A stretch of DNA of 64,000 nucleotides from Heterohyrax brucei (taxonomy: Eukaryota; Chordata; Mammalia; Hyracoidea; Procaviidae): the NCBI GenBank assembly GCA_028571685.1, contig CM053166.1, forward strand, positions 61,714,111 to 61,778,110. Reading direction: 5' to 3'. A program made the translations under genes and the position numbers. Below, in pieces: positions 23,735-37,264 of this stretch. How positions within the stretch are numbered: position 1 is the first letter of the stretch; the number at the start of each line of letters is the position of its first letter. Under the pieces are notes generated by a model. It was not told the DNA's origin. It saw nothing but the letters and a program-made list of their open reading frames with translations, and did no database searches.

Positions 23735-25702
23735 GTTACAGAGGTTTACACAGAGAATTCCAAGGATAAGTACAAGAAAATAAGAGAGACTTAGAAAACT
23801 GGTAAATCCTACATTGTTGATAGAGTTGGGAGTACTTAGCACTGTGAAAACAGCACTTTCGCAGAAAGAAATCTACTTCTCTAAGACTGGGAAACAGTGA
23901 ACAGAGAATGTATGAGTTTCTCAAGATTTGTAACAGATAGAAACAAGCGAAAGTACACAGTGATTCATCTACCTAGAAAAGTTATAGAGGTTTACACAGA
24001 GAATTCCAAGGATAAGTACAAGAAAATAAGAGAGACTTAGAAAACTGGTAAAACCTACATTGTTGATAGAGTTGGGAGTACTTAGCACTGTGAAAACAGC
24101 ACTTTCGCCGAAGGAAATTTAGTTCTCTAAGTCCGTGAAACAGTGAACAGAGAATGTATGAGTTTCTCAAGTTTGGTAACAGATAGAAACAAGCGAAAGT
24201 ACACAGTGATTCATCTACCTAGAAAAGTTACAGAGGTTTACATAGAGAATTCCAAGGATAAGTACAAGAAAATAAGAGAGACTTAGAAAATTGGTAAAAC
24301 CTACATTGTGGATAGAGTTGGGAGTACTTAGCACTGTGAAAACAGCACTTTCGCAGAAAGAAATCTACTTCTCTAACACTGGGAAACAGTGAACAGAGAA
24401 TGTATGAGTTTTTCAAGATTGGTAACAGATAGAAACAAGAGAAAGTACACAGTGATTAATCTACCTAGAGAAGTTACAGAAGTTTACTAACAGAATTCTA
24501 TGTATAAGTACAAGAAAATAAGAGAGACTTAGAAAACTGGTAAAACCTACATTGTGGATAGAGTTGGGAGTACTTAGCACTGTGAAAACAGCACTTTCGC
24601 CGAAGGAAATTTAGTTCTCTAAGTCCGTGAAACAGTGAACAGAGAATGTATGAGTTTCTCAAGTTTGGTAACAGATAGAAACAAGCGAAAGTACACAGTG
24701 ATTCATCTACCTAGAAAAGTTACAGAGGTTTACACAGAGAATTCCAGGGATAAGTACAAGAAAATAAGAGAGACTTAGAAAACTGGTAAAACCTACATTG
24801 TTGATAGAGTTGGGAGTACTTAGCACTGTGAAAACAGCACTTTCGCCGAAGGAAATTTAGTTCTCTAAGTCCGTGAAACAGTGAACAGAGAATGTATGAG
24901 TTTCTCAAGTTTGGTAACAGATAGAAACAAGCGAAAGTACACAGTGATTCATCTACCTAGAAAAGTTACAGAGGTTTACACAGAGAATTCCAAGGATAAG
25001 TACAAGAAAATAAGAGAGACTTAGAAAACTGGTAAAACCTACATTGTTGATAGAGTTGGGAGTACTTAGCACTGTGAAAACAGCACTTTCGCCGAAGGAA
25101 ATTTAGTTCTCTAAGTCCGTGAAACAGTGAACAGAGAATGTATGAGTTTCTCAAGTTTGGTAACAGATAGAAACAAGCGAAAGTACACAGTGATTCATCT
25201 ACCTAGAAAAGTTACAGAGGTTTACACAGAGAATTCCAAGGATAAGTACAAGAAAATAAGAGAGACTTAGAAAATTGGTAAAACCTACATTGTTGATAGA
25301 GTTGGGAGTACTTAGCACTGTGAAAACAGCACTTTCGCCGAAGGAAATTTAGTTCTCTAAGTCCGTGAAACAGTGAACAGAGAATGTATGAGTTTCTCAA
25401 GTTTGGTAACAGATAGAAACAAGCGAAAGTACACAGTGATTCATCTACCTAGAAAAGTTACAGAGGTTTACACAGAGAATTCCAGGGATAAGTACAAGAA
25501 AATAAGAGAGACTTAGAAAACTGGTAAAACCCACATTGTGGATAGAGTTGGGAGTACTTAGCACTGTGAAAACAGCACTTTCGCCGAAGGAAATTTAGTT
25601 CTCTAAGTCCGTGAAACAGTGAACAGAGAATGTATGAGTTTCTCAAGTTTGGTAACAGATAGAAACAAGCGAAAGTACACAGTGATTCATCTACCTAGAA
25701 AA

Positions 25703-28408
25703 GTTACAGAGGTTTACACAGAGAATTCCAAGGATAAGTACAAGAATATAAGAGAGACTTAGAAAACTGGTAAAACCTACATTGTTGATAGAGTTGGGAG
25801 TACTTAGCACTGTGAAAACAGCACTTTCGCCGAAGGAAATTTAGTTCTTTAAGTCCGTGAAACAGTGAACAGAGAATGTATGAGTTTCTCAAGTTTAGTA
25901 ACAGATAGAAACAAGCGAAAGTACACAGTGATTCATCTACCTAGAAAAGTTACAGAGGTTTACACAGAGAATTCCAAGGATAAGTACAAGAAAATAAGAG
26001 AGACTTAGAAAATTGGTAAAACCTACATTGTTGATAGAGTTGGCAGTACTTAGCGCTGTGAAAACAGCACTTTCGCCGAAGGAAATTTAGTTCTCTAAGT
26101 CCGTGAAACAGTGAACAGAGAATGTATGCGTTTCTCAAGTTTGGTAACAGATAGAAACAAGCGAAAGTACACAGTGATTCATCTACCTAGAAAAGTTACA
26201 GAGGTTTACACAGAGAATTCCTAGGATAAGTACAAGAAAATAAGAGAGACTTAGAAAACCGGTAAAACCTACATTGTTGTTAGAGTTGGGAGTACTTAGC
26301 ACTGTGAAAACAGCACTTTCGCAGAAAGAAATCTACTTCTCTAACACTGGGAAACAGTGAACAGAGAATGTATGAGTTTTTCAAGATTGGTAACAGATAG
26401 AAACAAGAGAAAGTACACAGTGATTCATCTACGTAGAGAAGTTACAGAAGTTTACTAACAGAATTCCATGTATAAGTACAAGACAATAAGAGAGACTTAG
26501 AAAACTGGTAAAACCTACAATGTGGATAGAGTTGGGAGTACTTAGCACTGTGAAAACAGCACTTTCGCCGAAGGAAATTTAGTTCTCTAAGTCCGTGAAA
26601 CAGTGAACAGAGAATGTATGAGTTTCTCAAGTTTGGTAACAGATAGAAACAAGCGAAAGTACACAGTGATTCATCTACCTAGAAAAGTTACACAGGTTTA
26701 CACAGAGAATTCCAGGGATAAGTACAAGAAAATAAGAGAGACTTAGAAAAATGGTAAAACCTACATTGTTGATAGAGTTGGGAGTACTTAGCACTGTGAA
26801 AACAGCACTTTCGCCGAAGGAAATTTAGTTCTCTAAGTCCGTGAAACAGTGAACAGAGAATGTATGAGTTTCTCAAGTTTGGTAACAGATAGAAACAAGC
26901 GAAAGTACACAGTGATTCATCTACCTAGAAAAGTTACAGAGGTTTACACAGAGAATTCCAAGGATAAGTACAAGAAAATAAGAGAGACTTAGAAAACTGG
27001 TAAAACCTACATTGTTGATAGAGTTGGGAGTACTTAGCACTGTGAAAACAGCACTTTCGCCGAAGGAAATTTAGTTCTCTAAGTCCGTGAAACAGTGAAC
27101 AGAGAATGTATGAGTTTCTCAAGTTTGGTAACAGATAGAAACAAGCGAAAGTACACAGTGATTCATCTACCTAGAAAAGTTACAGAGGTTTACACAGAGA
27201 ATTCCAAGGATAAGTACAAGAAAATAAGAGAGACTTAGAACATTGGTAAAACCTACATTGTTGATAGAGTTGGGAGTACTTAGCACTGTGAAAACAGCAC
27301 TTTCCCAGAAAGACATCTACTTCTCTAACACTGGGAAACAGTGAACAGAGAATGTATGAGTTTTTCAAAATTGGTAACAGATAGAAACAAGAGAAAGTAC
27401 ACAGTGATTCATCTACCTAGAGAAGTTATAGAAGTTTACTAACAGAATTCTATGTATAAGTACAAGAAAATAAGAGAGACTTAGAAAACTGGTAAAACCT
27501 ACATTGTGGATAGAGTTGGGAGTACTTAGCACTGTGAAAACAGCACTTTCGCCGAAGGAAATTTAGTTCTCTAAGTCCGTGAAACAGTGAACAGAGAATG
27601 TATGAGTTTCTCAAGTTTGGTAACAGATAGAAACAAGCGAAAGTACACAGTGATTCATCTACCTAGAAAAGTTACAGAGGTTTACACAGAGAATTCCAGG
27701 GATAAGTACAAGAAAATAAGAGAGACTTAGAAAACTGGTAAAACCTACATTGTTGATAGAGTTGGGAGTACTTAGCACTGTGAAAACCGCACTTTCGCCG
27801 AAGGAAATTTAGTTCTCTAAGTCCGTGAAACAGTGAACAGAGAATGTATGAGTTTCTCAAGTTTGGTAACAGATAGAAACAAGCGAAAGTACACAGTGAT
27901 TCATCTACCTAGAAAAGTTACAGAGGTTTACACAGAGAATTCCAAGGATAAGTACAAGAAAATAAGAGAGACTTAGAAAACTGGTAAAACCTACATTGTT
28001 GATAGAGTTGGGAGTACTTAGCACTGTGAAAACAGCACTTTCGCCGAAGGAAATTTAGTTCTCTAAGTCCGTGAAACAGTGAACAGAGAATGTATGAGTT
28101 TCTCAAGTTTGGTAACAGATAGAAACAAGCGAAAGTACACAGTGATTCATCTACCTAGAAAAGTTACAGAGGTTTACACAGAGAATTCCAAGGATAAGTA
28201 CAAGAAAATAAGAGAGACTTAGAAAATTGGTAAAACCTACATTGTTGATAGAGTTGGGAGTACTTAGCGCTGTGAAAACAGCACTTTCGCCGAAGAAAAT
28301 TTAGTTCTCTAAGTCCGTGAAACAGTGAAAAGAGAATGTATGAGTTTCTCAAGTTTGGTAACAGATAGAAACCAGCGAAAGTACACAGTGATTCATCTAC
28401 CTAGAAAA
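25703..28408 (+). repeat. 11-monomer duplication, copy 2
   Basis: Counterpart of 21029-23734. To the left, this copy is preceded by the two monomers at 25211 and 25457 that have no equivalent in the other copy. This explains why the offset changes from 17 monomers (20045 against 24227) to 19 monomers here. Confidence 0.88.
26195..28408 (+). repeat. nine-monomer block, copy 3
   Basis: Same ordered markers, at +4,674 bp (19 monomers) from copy 2 and +15,006 bp (61 monomers) from copy 1. Private changes include AAAAATGGT near 26747 and GAAAACCGCAC near 27783. Like copy 1 it continues into a GAAACCGTGAAC monomer, at 28409. Confidence 0.92.
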
Positions 28409-31400
28409 GTTACAGAGGTTTACACAGAGAATTCCAAGGATAAGTACAAGAAAATAAGAGAGACTTAGAAAACTGGTAAAACCTACATTGTTGATAGAGT
28501 TGGGAGTACTTAGCACTGTGAAAACAGCACTTTCGCCGAAGGAAATTTAGTTCTCTAAGTCCGTGAAACCGTGAACAGAGAATGTATGAGTTTCTCAAGT
28601 TTGGTAACAGATAGAAACAAGCGAAAGTACACAGTGATTCATCTACCTAGAAAAGTTACAGAGGTTTACACAGAGAATTCCTAGGATAAGTACAAGAAAA
28701 TAAGAGAGACTTACAAAACCGGTAAAACATACATTGTTGATAGAGTTGGGAGTACTTAGCACTGTGAAAACAGCACTTTCGCAGAAAGAAATCTATTTCT
28801 CTAACACTGGGAAACAGTGAACAGAGAATGTATGAGTTTTTCAAGATTGGTAACAGATAGAAACAAGAGAAAGTACACAGTGATTCATCTACCTAGAGAA
28901 GTTACAGAAGTTTACTAACAGAATTCCATGTATAAATACAAGACAATAAGAGAGACTTAGAAAACTGGTAAAACCTACAATGTGGATAGAGTTGGGAGTA
29001 CTTAGCACTGTGAAAACAGCACTTTCGCCGAAGGAAATTTAGTTCTCTAAGTCCGTGAAACAGTGAACAGAGAATGTATGAGTTTCTCAAGTTTGGTAAC
29101 AGATAGAAACAAGCGAAAGTACACAGTGATTCATCTACCTAGAAAAGTTACAGAGGTTTACACAGAGAATTCCAGGGGTAAGTACAAGAAAATAAGAGAG
29201 ACTTAGAAAACTGGTAAAACCTACATTGTTGATAGAGTTGGGAGTACTTAGCACTGTGAAAACAGCACTTTCGCCGAAGGAAATTTAGTTCTCTAAGTCC
29301 GTGAAACAGTGAACAGAGAATGTATGAGTTTCTCAAGTTTGGTAAAAGATAGAAACAAGCGAAAGTACACAGTGATTCATCTACCTAGAAAAGTTACAGA
29401 GGTTTACACAGAGAATTCCAAGGATAAGTACAAGAAAATAAGAGAGACTTAGAAAACTGGTAAAACCTACATTGTTGATAGAGTTGGGAGTACTTAGCAC
29501 TGTGAAAACAGCACTTTCGCCGAAGGAAATTTAGTTCTCTAAGTCCGTGAAACAGTGAACAGAGAATGTATGAGTTTCTCAAGTTTGGTAACAGATAGAA
29601 ACAAGCGAAAGTACACAGTGATACATCTACCTAGAAAAGTTACAGAGGTTTACACAGAGAATTCCAAGGATAAGTACAAGAAAATAAGAGAGACTTAGAA
29701 AATTGGTAAAACCTACATTGTTGATAGAGTTGGGAGTACTTAGCGCTGTGAAAACAGCACTTTCGCCGAAGGAAATTTAGTTCTCTAAGTCCGTGAAACA
29801 GTGAACAGAGAATGTATGAGTTTCTCAAGTTTGGTAACAGATAGAAACAAGCGAAAGTACAGAGTGATTCATCTACCTAGAAAAGTTACAGAGGTTTACA
29901 CAGAGAATTCCAAGGATAAGTACAAGAAAATAAGAGAGACTTAGAAAACTGGTAAATCCTACATTGTTGATAGAGTTGGGAGTACTTAGCACTGTGAAAA
30001 CAGCACTTTCGCAGAAAGAAATCTACTTCTCTAAGACTGGGAAACAGTGAACAGAGAATGTATGAGTTTCTCAAGATTTGTAACAGATAGAAACAAGCGA
30101 AAGTACACAGTGATTCATCTACCTAGAAAAGTTATAGAGGTTTACACAGAGAATTCCAAGGATAAGTACAAGAAAATAAGAGAGACTTAGAAAACTGGTA
30201 AAACCTACATTGTTGATAGAGTTGGGAGTACTTAGCACTGTGAAAACAGCACTTTCGCCGAAGGAAATTTAGTTCTCTAAGTCCGTGAAACAGTGAACAG
30301 AGAATGTATGAGTTTCTCAAGTTTGGTAACAGATAGAAACAAGCGAAAGTACACAGTGATTCATCTACCTAGAAAAGTTACAGAGGTTTACATAGAGAAT
30401 TCCAAGGATAAGTACAAGAAAATAAGAGAGACTTAGAAAATTGGTAAAACCTACATTGTGGATAGAGTTGGGAGTACTTAGCACTGTGAAAACAGCACTT
30501 TCGCAGAAAGAAATCTACTTCTCTAACACTGGGAAACAGTGAACAGAGAATGTATGAGTTTTTCAAGATTGGTAACAGATAGAAACAAGAGAAAGTACAC
30601 AGTGATTAATCTACCTAGAGAAGTTACAGAAGTTTACTAACAGAATTCTATGTATAAGTACAAGAAAATAAGAGAGACTTAGAAAACTGGTAAAACCTAC
30701 ATTGTGGATAGAGTTGGGAGTACTTAGCACTGTGAAAACAGCACTTTCGCCGAAGGAAATTTAGTTCTCTAAGTCCGTGAAACAGTGAACAGAGAATGTA
30801 TGAGTTTCTCAAGTTTGGTAACAGATAGAAACAAGCGAAAGTACACAGTGATTCATCTACCTAGAAAAGTTACAGAGGTTTACACAGAGAATTCCAGGGA
30901 TAAGTACAAGAAAATAAGAGAGACTTAGAAAACTGGTAAAACCTACATTGTTGATAGAGTTGGGAGTACTTAGCACTGTGAAAACAGCACTTTCGCCGAA
31001 GGAAATTTAGTTCTCTAAGTCCGTGAAACAGTGAACAGAGAATGTATGAGTTTCTCAAGTTTGGTAACAGATAGAAACAAGCGAAAGTACACAGTGATTC
31101 ATCTACCTAGAAAAGTTACAGAGGTTTACACAGAGAATTCCAAGGATAAGTACAAGAAAATAAGAGAGACTTAGAAAACTGGTAAAACCTACATTGTTGA
31201 TAGAGTTGGGAGTACTTAGCACTGTGAAAACAGCACTTTCGCCGAAGGAAATTTAGTTCTCTAAGTCCGTGAAACAGTGAACAGAGAATGTATGAGTTTC
31301 TCAAGTTTGGTAACAGATAGAAACAAGCGAAAGTACACAGTGATTCATCTACCTAGAAAAGTTACAGAGGTTTACACAGAGAATTCCAAGGATAAGTACA

Positions 31401-32836
31401 AGAAAATAAGAGAGACTTAGAAAATTGGTAAAACCTACATTGTTGATAGAGTTGGGAGTACTTAGCACTGTGAAAACAGCACTTTCGCCGAAGGAAATTT
31501 AGTTCTCTAAGTCCGTGAAACAGTGAACAGAGAATGTATGAGTTTCTCAAGTTTGGTAACAGATAGAAACAAGCGAAAGTACACAGTGATTCATCTACCT
31601 AGAAAAGTTACAGAGGTTTACACAGAGAATTCCAAGGATAAGTACAAGAAAATAAGAGAGACTTAGAAAACTGGTAAAACCTACATTGTTGATAGAGTTG
31701 GGAGTACTTAGCACTGTGAAAACAGCACTTTCGCCGAAGGAAATTTAGTTCTCTAAGTCCGTGAAACCGTGAACAGAGAATGTATGAGTTTCTCAAGTTT
31801 GGTAACAGATAGAAACAAGCGAAAGTACACAGTGATTCATCTACCTAGAAAAGTTACAGAGGTTTACACAGAGAATTCCTAGGATAAGTACAAGAAAATA
31901 AGAGAGACTTAGAAAACCGGTAAAACCTACATTGTTGATAGAGTTGGGAGTACTTAGCACTGTGAAAACAGCACTTTCGCAGAAAGAAATCTACTTCTCT
32001 AACACTGGGAAACAGTGAACAGAGAATGTATGAGTTTTTCAAGATTGGTAACAGATAGAAACAAGAGAAAGTACACAGTGATTCATCTACCTAGAGAAGT
32101 TACAGAAGTTTACTAACAGAATTCCATGTATAAGTACAAGAAAATAAGAGAGACTTAGAAAACTGGTAAAACCTACATTGTGGATAGAGTTGGGAGTACT
32201 TAGCACTGTGAAAACAGCACTTTCGCCGAAGGAAATTTAGTTCTCTAAGTCCGTGAAACAGTGAACAGAGAATGTATGAGTTTCTCAAGTTTGGTAACAG
32301 ATAGAAACAAGCGAAAGTACACAGTGATTCATCTACCTAGAAAAGTTACAGAGGTTTACACAGAGAATTCCAGGAATAAGTACAAGAAAATAAGAGAGAC
32401 TTAGAAAACTGGTAAAACCTACATTGTTGATAGAGTTGGGAGTACTTAGCACTGTGAAAACAGCACTTTCGCCGAAGGAAATTTAGTTCTCTAAGTCCGT
32501 GAAACAGTGAACAGAGAATGTATGAGTTTCTCAAGTTTGGTAACAGATAGAAACAAGCGAAAGTACACAGTGATTCATCTACCTAGAAAAGTTACAGAGG
32601 TTTACACAGAGAATTCCAAGGATAAGTACAAGAAAATAAGAGAGACTTAGAAAACTGGTAAAACCTACATTGTTGATAGAGTTGGGAGTACTTAGCACTG
32701 TGAAAACAGCACTTTCGCCGAAGGAAATTTAGTTCTCTAAGTCCGTGAAACAGTGAACAGAGAATGTATGAGTTTCTCAAGTTTGGTAACAGATAGAAAC
32801 CAGCGAAAGTACACAGTGATTCATCTACCTAGAAAA
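28409..32836 (+). repeat. 18-monomer HOR unit (4,428 bp), copy 1
   Basis: Eighteen monomers repeat in the next 4,428 bp in the same order. Markers include ATCTATTTCTC, TATAAATACAAGACAATAAG, CCAGGGGTAAG, GGTAAAAGATAG, GTGATACATC, AAATCCTAC, GTTATAGAGG, TTACATAGAG, GATTAATC and CCAGGAATAAG. By eye I find about seven substitutions between the copies (for example TTACAAAACC in this copy at about 28712), so identity is above 99%. Confidence 0.9.
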
Positions 32837-35800
32837 GTTACAGAGGTTTACACAGAGAATTCCAAGGATAAGTACAAGAAAATAAGAGAGACTTAGAAAA
32901 CTGGTAAAACCTACATTGTTGATAGAGTTGGGAGTACTTAGCACTGTGAAAACAGCACTTTCGCCGAAGGAAATTTAGTTCTCTAAGTCCGTGAAACCGT
33001 GAACAGAGAATGTATGAGTTTCTCAAGTTTGGTAACAGATAGAAACAAGCGAAAGTACACAGTGATTCATCTACCTAGAAAAGTTACAGAGGTTTACACA
33101 GAGAATTCCTAGGATAAGTACAAGAAAATAAGAGAGACTTAGAAAACCGGTAAAACATACATTGTTGATAGAGTTGGGAGTACTTAGCACTGTGAAAACA
33201 GCACTTTCGCAGAAAGAAATCTATTTCTCTAACACTGGGAAACAGTGAACAGAGAATGTATGAGTTTTTCAAGATTGGTAACAGATAGAAACAAGAGAAA
33301 GTACACAGTGATTCATCTACCTAGAGAAGTTACAGAAGTTTACTAACAGAATTCCATGTATAAATACAAGACAATAAGAGAGACTTAGAAAACTGGTAAA
33401 ACCTACAATGTGGATAGAGTTGGGAGTACTTAGCACTGTGAAAACAGCACTTTCGCCGAAGGAAATTTAGTTCTCTAAGTCCGTGAAACAGTGAACAGAG
33501 AATGTATGAGTTTCTCAAGTTTGGTAACAGATAGAAACAAGCGAAAGTACACAGTGATTCATCTACCTAGAAAAGTTACAGAGGTTTACACAGAGAATTC
33601 CAGGGGTAAGTACAAGAAAATAAGAGAGACTTAGAAAACTGGTAAAACCTACATTGTTGATAGAGTTGGGAGTACTTAGCACTGTGAAAACAGCACTTTC
33701 GCCGAAGGAAATTTAGTTCTCTAAGTCCGTGAAACAGTGAACAGAGAATGTATGAGTTTCTCAAGTTTGGTAAAAGATAGAAACAAGCGAAAGTACACAG
33801 TGATTCATCTACCTAGAAAAGTTACAGAGGTTTACACAGAGAATTCCAAGGATAAGTACAAGAAAATAAGAGAGACTTAGAAAACTGGTAAAACCTACAT
33901 TGTTGATAGAGTTGGGAGTACTTAGCACTGTGAAAACAGCACTTTCGCCGAAGGAAATTTAGTTCTCTAAGTCCGTGAAACAGTGAACAGAGAATGTATG
34001 AGTTTCTCAAGTTTGGTAACAGATAGAAACAAGCGAAAGTACACAGTGATACATCTACCTAGAAAAGTTACAGAGGTTTACACAGAGAATTCCAGGGATA
34101 AGTACAAGAAAATAAGAGAGACTTAGAAAATTGGTAAAACCTACATTGTTGATAGAGTTGGGAGTACTTAGCGCTGTGAAAACAGCACTTTCGCCGAAGG
34201 AAATTTAGTTCTCTAAGTCCGTGAAACAGTGAACAGAGAATGTATGAGTTTCTCAAGTTTGGTAACAGATAGAAACAAGCGAAAGTACAGAGTGATTCAT
34301 CTACCTAGAAAAGTTACAGAGGTTTACACAGAGAATTCCAAGGATAAGTACAAGAAAATAAGAGAGACTTAGAAAACTGGTAAATCCTACATTGTTGATA
34401 GAGTTGGGAGTACTTAGCACTGTGAAAACAGCACTTTCGCAGAAAGAAATCTACTTCTCTAAGACTGGGAAACAGTGAACAGAGAATGTATGAGTTTCTC
34501 AAGATTTGTAACAGATAGAAACCAGCGAAAGTACACAGTGATTCATCTACCTAGAAAAGTTATAGAGGTTTACACAGAGAATTCCAAGGATAAGTACAAG
34601 AAAATAAGAGAGACTTAGAAAACTGGTAAAACCTACATTGTTGATAGAGTTGGGAGTACTTAGCACTGTGAAAACAGCACTTTCGCCGAAGGAAATTTAG
34701 TTCTCTAAGTCCGTGAAACAGTGAACAGAGAATGTATGAGTTTCTCAAGTTTGGTAACAGATAGAAACAAGCGAAAGTACACAGTGATTCATCTACCTAG
34801 AAAAGTTACAGAGGTTTACATAGAGAATTCCAAGGATAAGTACAAGAAAATAAGAGAGACTTAGAAAATTGGTAAAACCTACATTGTGGATAGAGATGGG
34901 AGTACTTAGCACTGTGAAAACAGCACTTTCGCAGAAAGAAATCTACTTCTCTAACACTGGGAAACAGTGAACAGAGAATGTATGAGTTTTTCAAGATTGG
35001 TAACAGATAGACACAAGAGAAAGTACACAGTGATTAATCTACCTAGAGAAGTTACAGAAGTTTACTAACAGAATTCTATGTATAAGTACAAGAAAATAAG
35101 AGAGACTTAGAAAACTGGTAAAACCTACATTGTGGATAGAGTTGGGAGTACTTAGCACTGTGAAAACAGCACTTTCGCCGAAGGAAATTTAGTTCTCTAA
35201 GTCCGTGAAACAGTGAACAGAGAATGTATGAGTTTCTCAAGTTTGGTAACAGATAGAAACAAGCGAAAGTACACAGTGATTCATCTACCTAGAAAAGTTA
35301 CAGAGGTTTACACAGAGAATTCCAGGGATAAGTACAAGAAAATAAGAGAGACTTAGAAAACTGGTAAAACCTACATTGCTGATAGAGTTGGGAGTACTTA
35401 GCACTGTGAAAACAGCACTTTCGCCGAAGGAAATTTAGTTCTCTAAGTCCGTGAAACAGTGAACAGAGAATGTATGAGTTTCTCAAGTTTGGTAACAGAT
35501 AGAAACAAGCGAAAGTACACAGTGATTCATCTACCTAGAAAAGTTACAGAGGTTTACACAGAGAATTCCAAGGATAAGTACAAGAAAATAAGAGAGACTT
35601 AGAAAACTGGTAAAACCTACATTGTTGATAGAGTTGGGAGTACTTAGCACTGTGAAAACAGCACTTTCGCCGAAGGAAATTTAGTTCTCTAAGTCCGTGA
35701 AACAGTGAACAGAGAATGTATGAGTTTCTCAAGTTTGGTAACAGATAGAAACAAGCGAAAGTACACAGTGATTCATCTACCTAGAAAAGTTACAGAGGTT

Positions 35801-37264
35801 TACACAGAGAATTCCAAGGATAAGTACAAGAAAATAAGAGAGACTTAGAAAATTGGTAAAACCTACATTGTTGATAGAGTTGGGAGTACTTAGCACTGTG
35901 AAAACAGCACTTTCGCCGAAGGAAATTTAGTTCTCTAAGTCCGTGAAACAGTGAACAGAGAATGTATGAGTTTCTCAAGTTTGGTAACAGATAGAAACAA
36001 GCGAAAGTACACAGTGATTCATCTACCTAGAAAAGTTACAGAGGTTTACACAGAGAATTCCAAGGATAAGTACAAGAAAATAAGAGAGACTTAGAAAACT
36101 GGTAAAACCTACATTGTTGATAGAGTTGGGAGTACTTAGCACTGTGAAAACAGCACTTTCGCCGAAGGAAATTTAGTTCTCTAAGTCCGTGAAACCGTGA
36201 ACAGAGAATGTATGAGTTTCTCAAGTTTGGTAACAGATAGAAACAAGCGAAAGTACACAGTGATTCATCTACCTAGAAAAGTTACAGAGGTTTACACAGA
36301 GAATTCCTAGGATAAGTACAAGAAAATAAGAGAGACTTAGAAAACCGGTAAAACCTACATTGTTGATAGAGTTGGGAGTACTTAGCACTGTGAAAACAGC
36401 ACTTTCGCAGAAAGAAATCTACTTCTCTAACACTGGGAAACAGTGAACAGAGAATGTATGAGTTTTTCAAGATTGGTAACAGATAGAAACAAGAGAAAGT
36501 ACACAGTGATTCATCTACCTAGAGAAGTTACAGAAGTTTACTAACAGAATTCCATGTATAAGTACAAGAAAATAAGAGAGACTTAGAAAACTGGTAAAAC
36601 CTACATTGTGGATAGAGTTGGGAGTACTTAGCACTGTGAAAACAGCACTTTCGCCGAAGGAAATTTAGTTCTCTAAGTCCGTGAAACAGTGAACAGAGAA
36701 TGTATGAGTTTCTCAAGTTTGGTAACAGATAGAAACAAGCGAAAGTACACAGTGATTCATCTACCTAGAAAAGTTACAGAGGTTTACACAGAGAATTCCA
36801 GGAATAAGTACAAGAAAATAAGAGAGACTTAGAAAACTGGTAAAACCTACATTGTTGATAGAGTTGGGAGTACTTAGCACTGTGAAAACAGCACTTTCGC
36901 CGAAGGAAATTTAGTTCTCTAAGTCCGTGAAACAGTGAACAGAGAATGTATGAGTTTCTCAAGTTTGGTAACAGATAGAAACAAGCGAAAGTACACAGTG
37001 ATTCATCTACCTAGAAAAGTTACAGAGGTTTACACAGAGAATTCCAAGGATAAGTACAAGAAAATAAGAGAGACTTAGAAAACTGGTAAAACCTACATTG
37101 TTGATAGAGTTGGGAGTACTTAGCACTGTGAAAACAGCACTTTCGCCGAAGGAAATTTAGTTCTCTAAGTCCGTGAAACAGTGAACAGAGAATGTATGAG
37201 TTTCTCAAGTTTGGTAACAGATAGAAACAAGCGAAAGTACACAGTGATTCATCTACCTAGAAAA
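32837..37264 (+). repeat. 18-monomer HOR unit (4,428 bp), copy 2
   Basis: Direct tandem copy of 28409-32836. Private changes include AACCAGCG near 34523, GAGATGGGAG near 34895, AGACACAAG near 35012 and ATTGCTGAT near 35379. After this copy the 18-monomer order stops; the next monomer (37265) has GAGTTAGGAG and GCGCTGTG, and a 6-monomer series is seen instead. Confidence 0.9.
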
